Below, piece after piece: positions 61,667-64,000 of a DNA stretch of 64,000 nt. How positions within the stretch are numbered: the stretch's first letter is position 1; every line of letters begins with the position of its first letter. A program made the position numbers and the translations under genes. Source of the DNA: Homarus americanus (lineage: Eukaryota; Arthropoda; Malacostraca; Decapoda; Nephropidae); contig NW_024722158.1 in NCBI RefSeq assembly GCF_018991925.1, positions 5,643,313-5,707,312 on the forward strand, in the 5' to 3' direction. The notes beneath the pieces are model-generated. The model searched no databases. It saw only the letters and a program-made list of their open reading frames with translations, and was not told where the DNA came from.

Positions 61667-63719
61667 TTAAGGTCTATTCTCAGACTCCATTACTTTTCTC
61701 TTAGTGAGACCTTCCAGGACAATAACATAGTTTCTCTTCTCATTTTCTTTGGCGGGCATTGCGGCATAGCCATCCTCAGCAGCAGGGAGGGACTTGGTGA
61801 CCTCCTGCTGGGTGTCAGGGAGGAATTTGGCAACCTCCTGCTGGGTGTCAGTGGAGGGTTTCTGCTCCTGCTGATGTTGAGGGACAGGGTCAGGGCAGCA
61901 GCCACAGTACCGGTGGAAGAGGAAGTACAGGAGGTAACACAGCATCATGGGCGGACTCGTCATCATCATGGTGGCCATGGCTGGGAGGGCTGCAAGATCA
62001 CTGTAACACACAAGAATTTAGTAACTTTTTTTTCAGAGAGATAGAAGAAAGCCTAAGCAAAAGGCCCACTGGATATAGGTTTTGACACCATTGTTGAGCT
62101 GTCCTCGGTCGAATTTATAATTGTTTACTCAGCCCTAATGTGTACAGTATACCCAAAACCGTACTCAACATTAACATGTGTATGCAGAAGCTGTACTCTA
62201 CAGCAAAACATAAAGTAGATAATTTTTGTAACTTGTCACAGTCGTTCACAACTTGACAGCGTTTACAAAAATCCCATGAAATAAATTACCTACTTCAATC
62301 ATGCCATATAAATTATCGAGCTTTACAGAAAAACTGGTTCTCAAACTCTCCAGAGGTTTTGTTTCGATGTTTTATTTTCATGTTTACATTTCATGGTTTC
62401 ACGCACAGATGAGAAGAGCAACTACCAAGATGGCGGGGAAAATTTGTACTGTATTATTATTATTACTGTATTATTATTACTATCATTATTATACTATTTT
62501 ATTATCATTATCTTATTATTATTATTACCTAATGATAATAAGAGAGATGGTCAGGTTGGGGTTTGTGTTATCCTCCAGGTGTTTCTTCCCCCATGGATTT
62601 TTGACCAGAGGAAAATTTACCTAGTACTGTAGTATTAATGTCCAATGGGATTTTTGTCCGCTGGGAAACTGACCGGTAGAATGTTCTCAGGTACAAAATA
62701 TGCCTGGAGAAATTTTCCTTTTGTGTTTTGTTCCATGGAATTTAGTCAGTCAACCACCCAGATGGTTCTCACCTGGTTGGACTGGGTAGTGAGAGTTTGA
62801 GAAGGATGAAAGAGACGCCTGGGTTCTGAAGAGCCGTCTCGATACTGATGGCGATGACTTTATCCCTCGGGAGACACCACAACTTAGCGAAGATGGCACC
62901 AAAGCTGTACCCGCAAATGGCTACCAACAACCCCGCCACAACCATCTGCCACGTCATCATGGTGAATACCTTATAGGAGTTGTAGATGCCAAGCTGGTGT
63001 ACAAAGAGTAAAAATTTTTTTGTTTTTTATGATGTTATTTGGTATTTACAGACTTTGAAATTTAACCCTTTGATTATTTTTAAGTAACTTTCATTAGTAC
63101 AGTATCTTAACCCCTTGAGTATAATGATTGATAACTCCTTGAGTACAATGGCTAAAACAACTCCATTGAACATGATGACCTAACCACTTACGTACTGTAC
63201 AATGATTTAAGCTCTTGAATACGATAAATTAAAATCAAGAGAACGATGACAAACTCCATCAACAATGTCATTGTACTAATAGATATAGGCCATCATGTTG
63301 AAAGGGTTAAGACATGTACTCAGGGGATTATGTCATTGTACTCAAGAGGTTAAGATATCTTACTCAATGGACTAACTTGCTGGACAGTGCTCAGAAGGTT
63401 AGTATCGTACTCATGGGGTAAATAAATCCAGGGTATGTCACTTATATTTTGTTATGGGAAAATATATTGAAAATTTGCTCCAGAACTCCAGGATCATTGT
63501 AAGATAAAATGAAAATTTTGATTACCAACCCTGAAAAGTCTTTAAATTCTACCATATTTAAAGCGTCCCTTCTTTTGAAATTATGCAGTAAATAACAAGA
63601 ATTAATGATAAAGTTGTGTGTTTTGGAATCACCTCACCGTCAAGAAGAATAGGATGACGATAAGAGTAAAAGGTTTGATGATCCGTCGGCCTCTGTCAGC
63701 CCACACCGGTCTCTTAAAC
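61667..63719 (-). CDS. SLC10-family cotransporter, copy C (3' part only)
   Basis: The last three exons of a third paralogue, minus strand: 63719-63638, 62993-62773 and 62000-61667. They correspond to exons 5, 6 and 7 of copies A and B; exons 5 and 6 have the same lengths (82 and 221 nt) and phases. Earlier exons lie beyond the right edge. Exon 5 begins RFKRPVWADRGRRIIKPF; exon 6 has MTWQMVVAGLLVAICGYSFG and the sodium-site helix SIETALQN (Glu and Gln kept); exon 7 starts SDLAALPAMAT, ends the last membrane span at HRYCGCCPD and continues into a longer tail than in A or B. That tail has an 11-residue tandem repeat (DTQQEVAKFLP / DTQQEVTKSLP). Closer to B than to A in exon 6 by eye. The reading frame is intact in the visible part. 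Confidence 0.93.
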
Positions 63720-63770
63720 CTGTCAACACAACAGCGTAGTTAGCTTGTTTTGTTCAGTTAGAGTTGATGT

Positions 63771-63771
63771 T

Positions 63772-63808
<37 letters not shown>

Positions 63809-63900
63809 TTGGGGTGATATAACCCAAATTAATTGCTGAAGCCCTTCCAAAATTCAATAAAATCAACAATTCCCTTTCTCTCTCTCTCTCTCTCTCTCGA
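63771..63900. repeat. (CT)n microsatellites in copy C intron 4
   Basis: Two CT runs at about 63,774-63,802 and 63,873-63,899, upstream of copy C exon 5 on the coding strand. Confidence 0.92.
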
Positions 63901-64000
63901 TGGCAATATATCCTTAGTTGTTGAAGTATTTCCATTATTCAGTAGCACTCTCTCTCTCGATCTCATTTCCATCGATTTTTTTATCCCTCCTCTCTAAGTT

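Overview
The window looks like a gene-poor stretch of a decapod crustacean genome. The grounds are: scattered TTAGG-type (arthropod telomere-like) motifs, very long dinucleotide repeats, CR1- and Jockey-like LINE fragments (one ending in the 'cataagaacataagaa' type tail), many pogo/Tigger-type terminal inverted repeats, and small coding exons separated by kilobase introns. The clade is an inference; species cannot be read from the sequence. No CRISPR array, operon, intact rRNA or intact tRNA was seen.

Layout. 1-20 kb has no recognisable host gene. It holds a ~2.2 kb GT-rich minisatellite, an (AC)n run, three decayed LINE reverse-transcriptase fragments (3.3-4.2, 5.1-5.6 and 14.2-15.3 kb), a ~1.2 kb GTT/GGT array and several satellites and MITEs. 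20,256-35,024 (+) is a complete 14-exon gene for RMC1 (regulator of the MON1-CCZ1 Rab7 exchange factor, C18orf8/Mic1; Drosophila Bulli). I joined it exon by exon to a 682-residue product. 35-40.6 kb is intergenic.

40.6-64 kb is a cluster of three paralogous SLC10-type (sodium/bile-acid cotransporter family) genes. Copy A is on + (40,626-53,121, 7 exons, 485 aa). Copy B is on - (60,128-55,323, 7 exons, 481 aa) and faces A tail to tail. Copy C is on - (61,667 to beyond the window, last three exons visible) and sits head to tail with B. Intron phases match in all three and the sodium-site residues known from NTCP are kept. A and B both carry a secreted-type, N-glycosylatable N-terminal ectodomain of ~140 residues, as in the P3/SLC10A5-like branch.

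The most interesting signals are in the cluster. (1) The 3' half of exon 1 is nearly identical in A and B while the downstream transmembrane exons have diverged, which suggests gene conversion. (2) The exon-1 5' splice site is tandemly multiplied with a 50-bp period in both genes, giving several consensus donors in a row. (3) In gene A a second minisatellite (51.3-51.8 kb) has a unit resembling the exon-5 end plus its splice donor. (4) A family of fold-back elements carries TTAGG repeats in the loop. (5) Intron 3 of gene A holds a nested pogo/Tigger complex (45,901-48,858) with two related ~340-bp palindromes inside. The two transcribed systems, a Rab7 regulator and the transporters, are functionally unrelated as far as the sequence shows.
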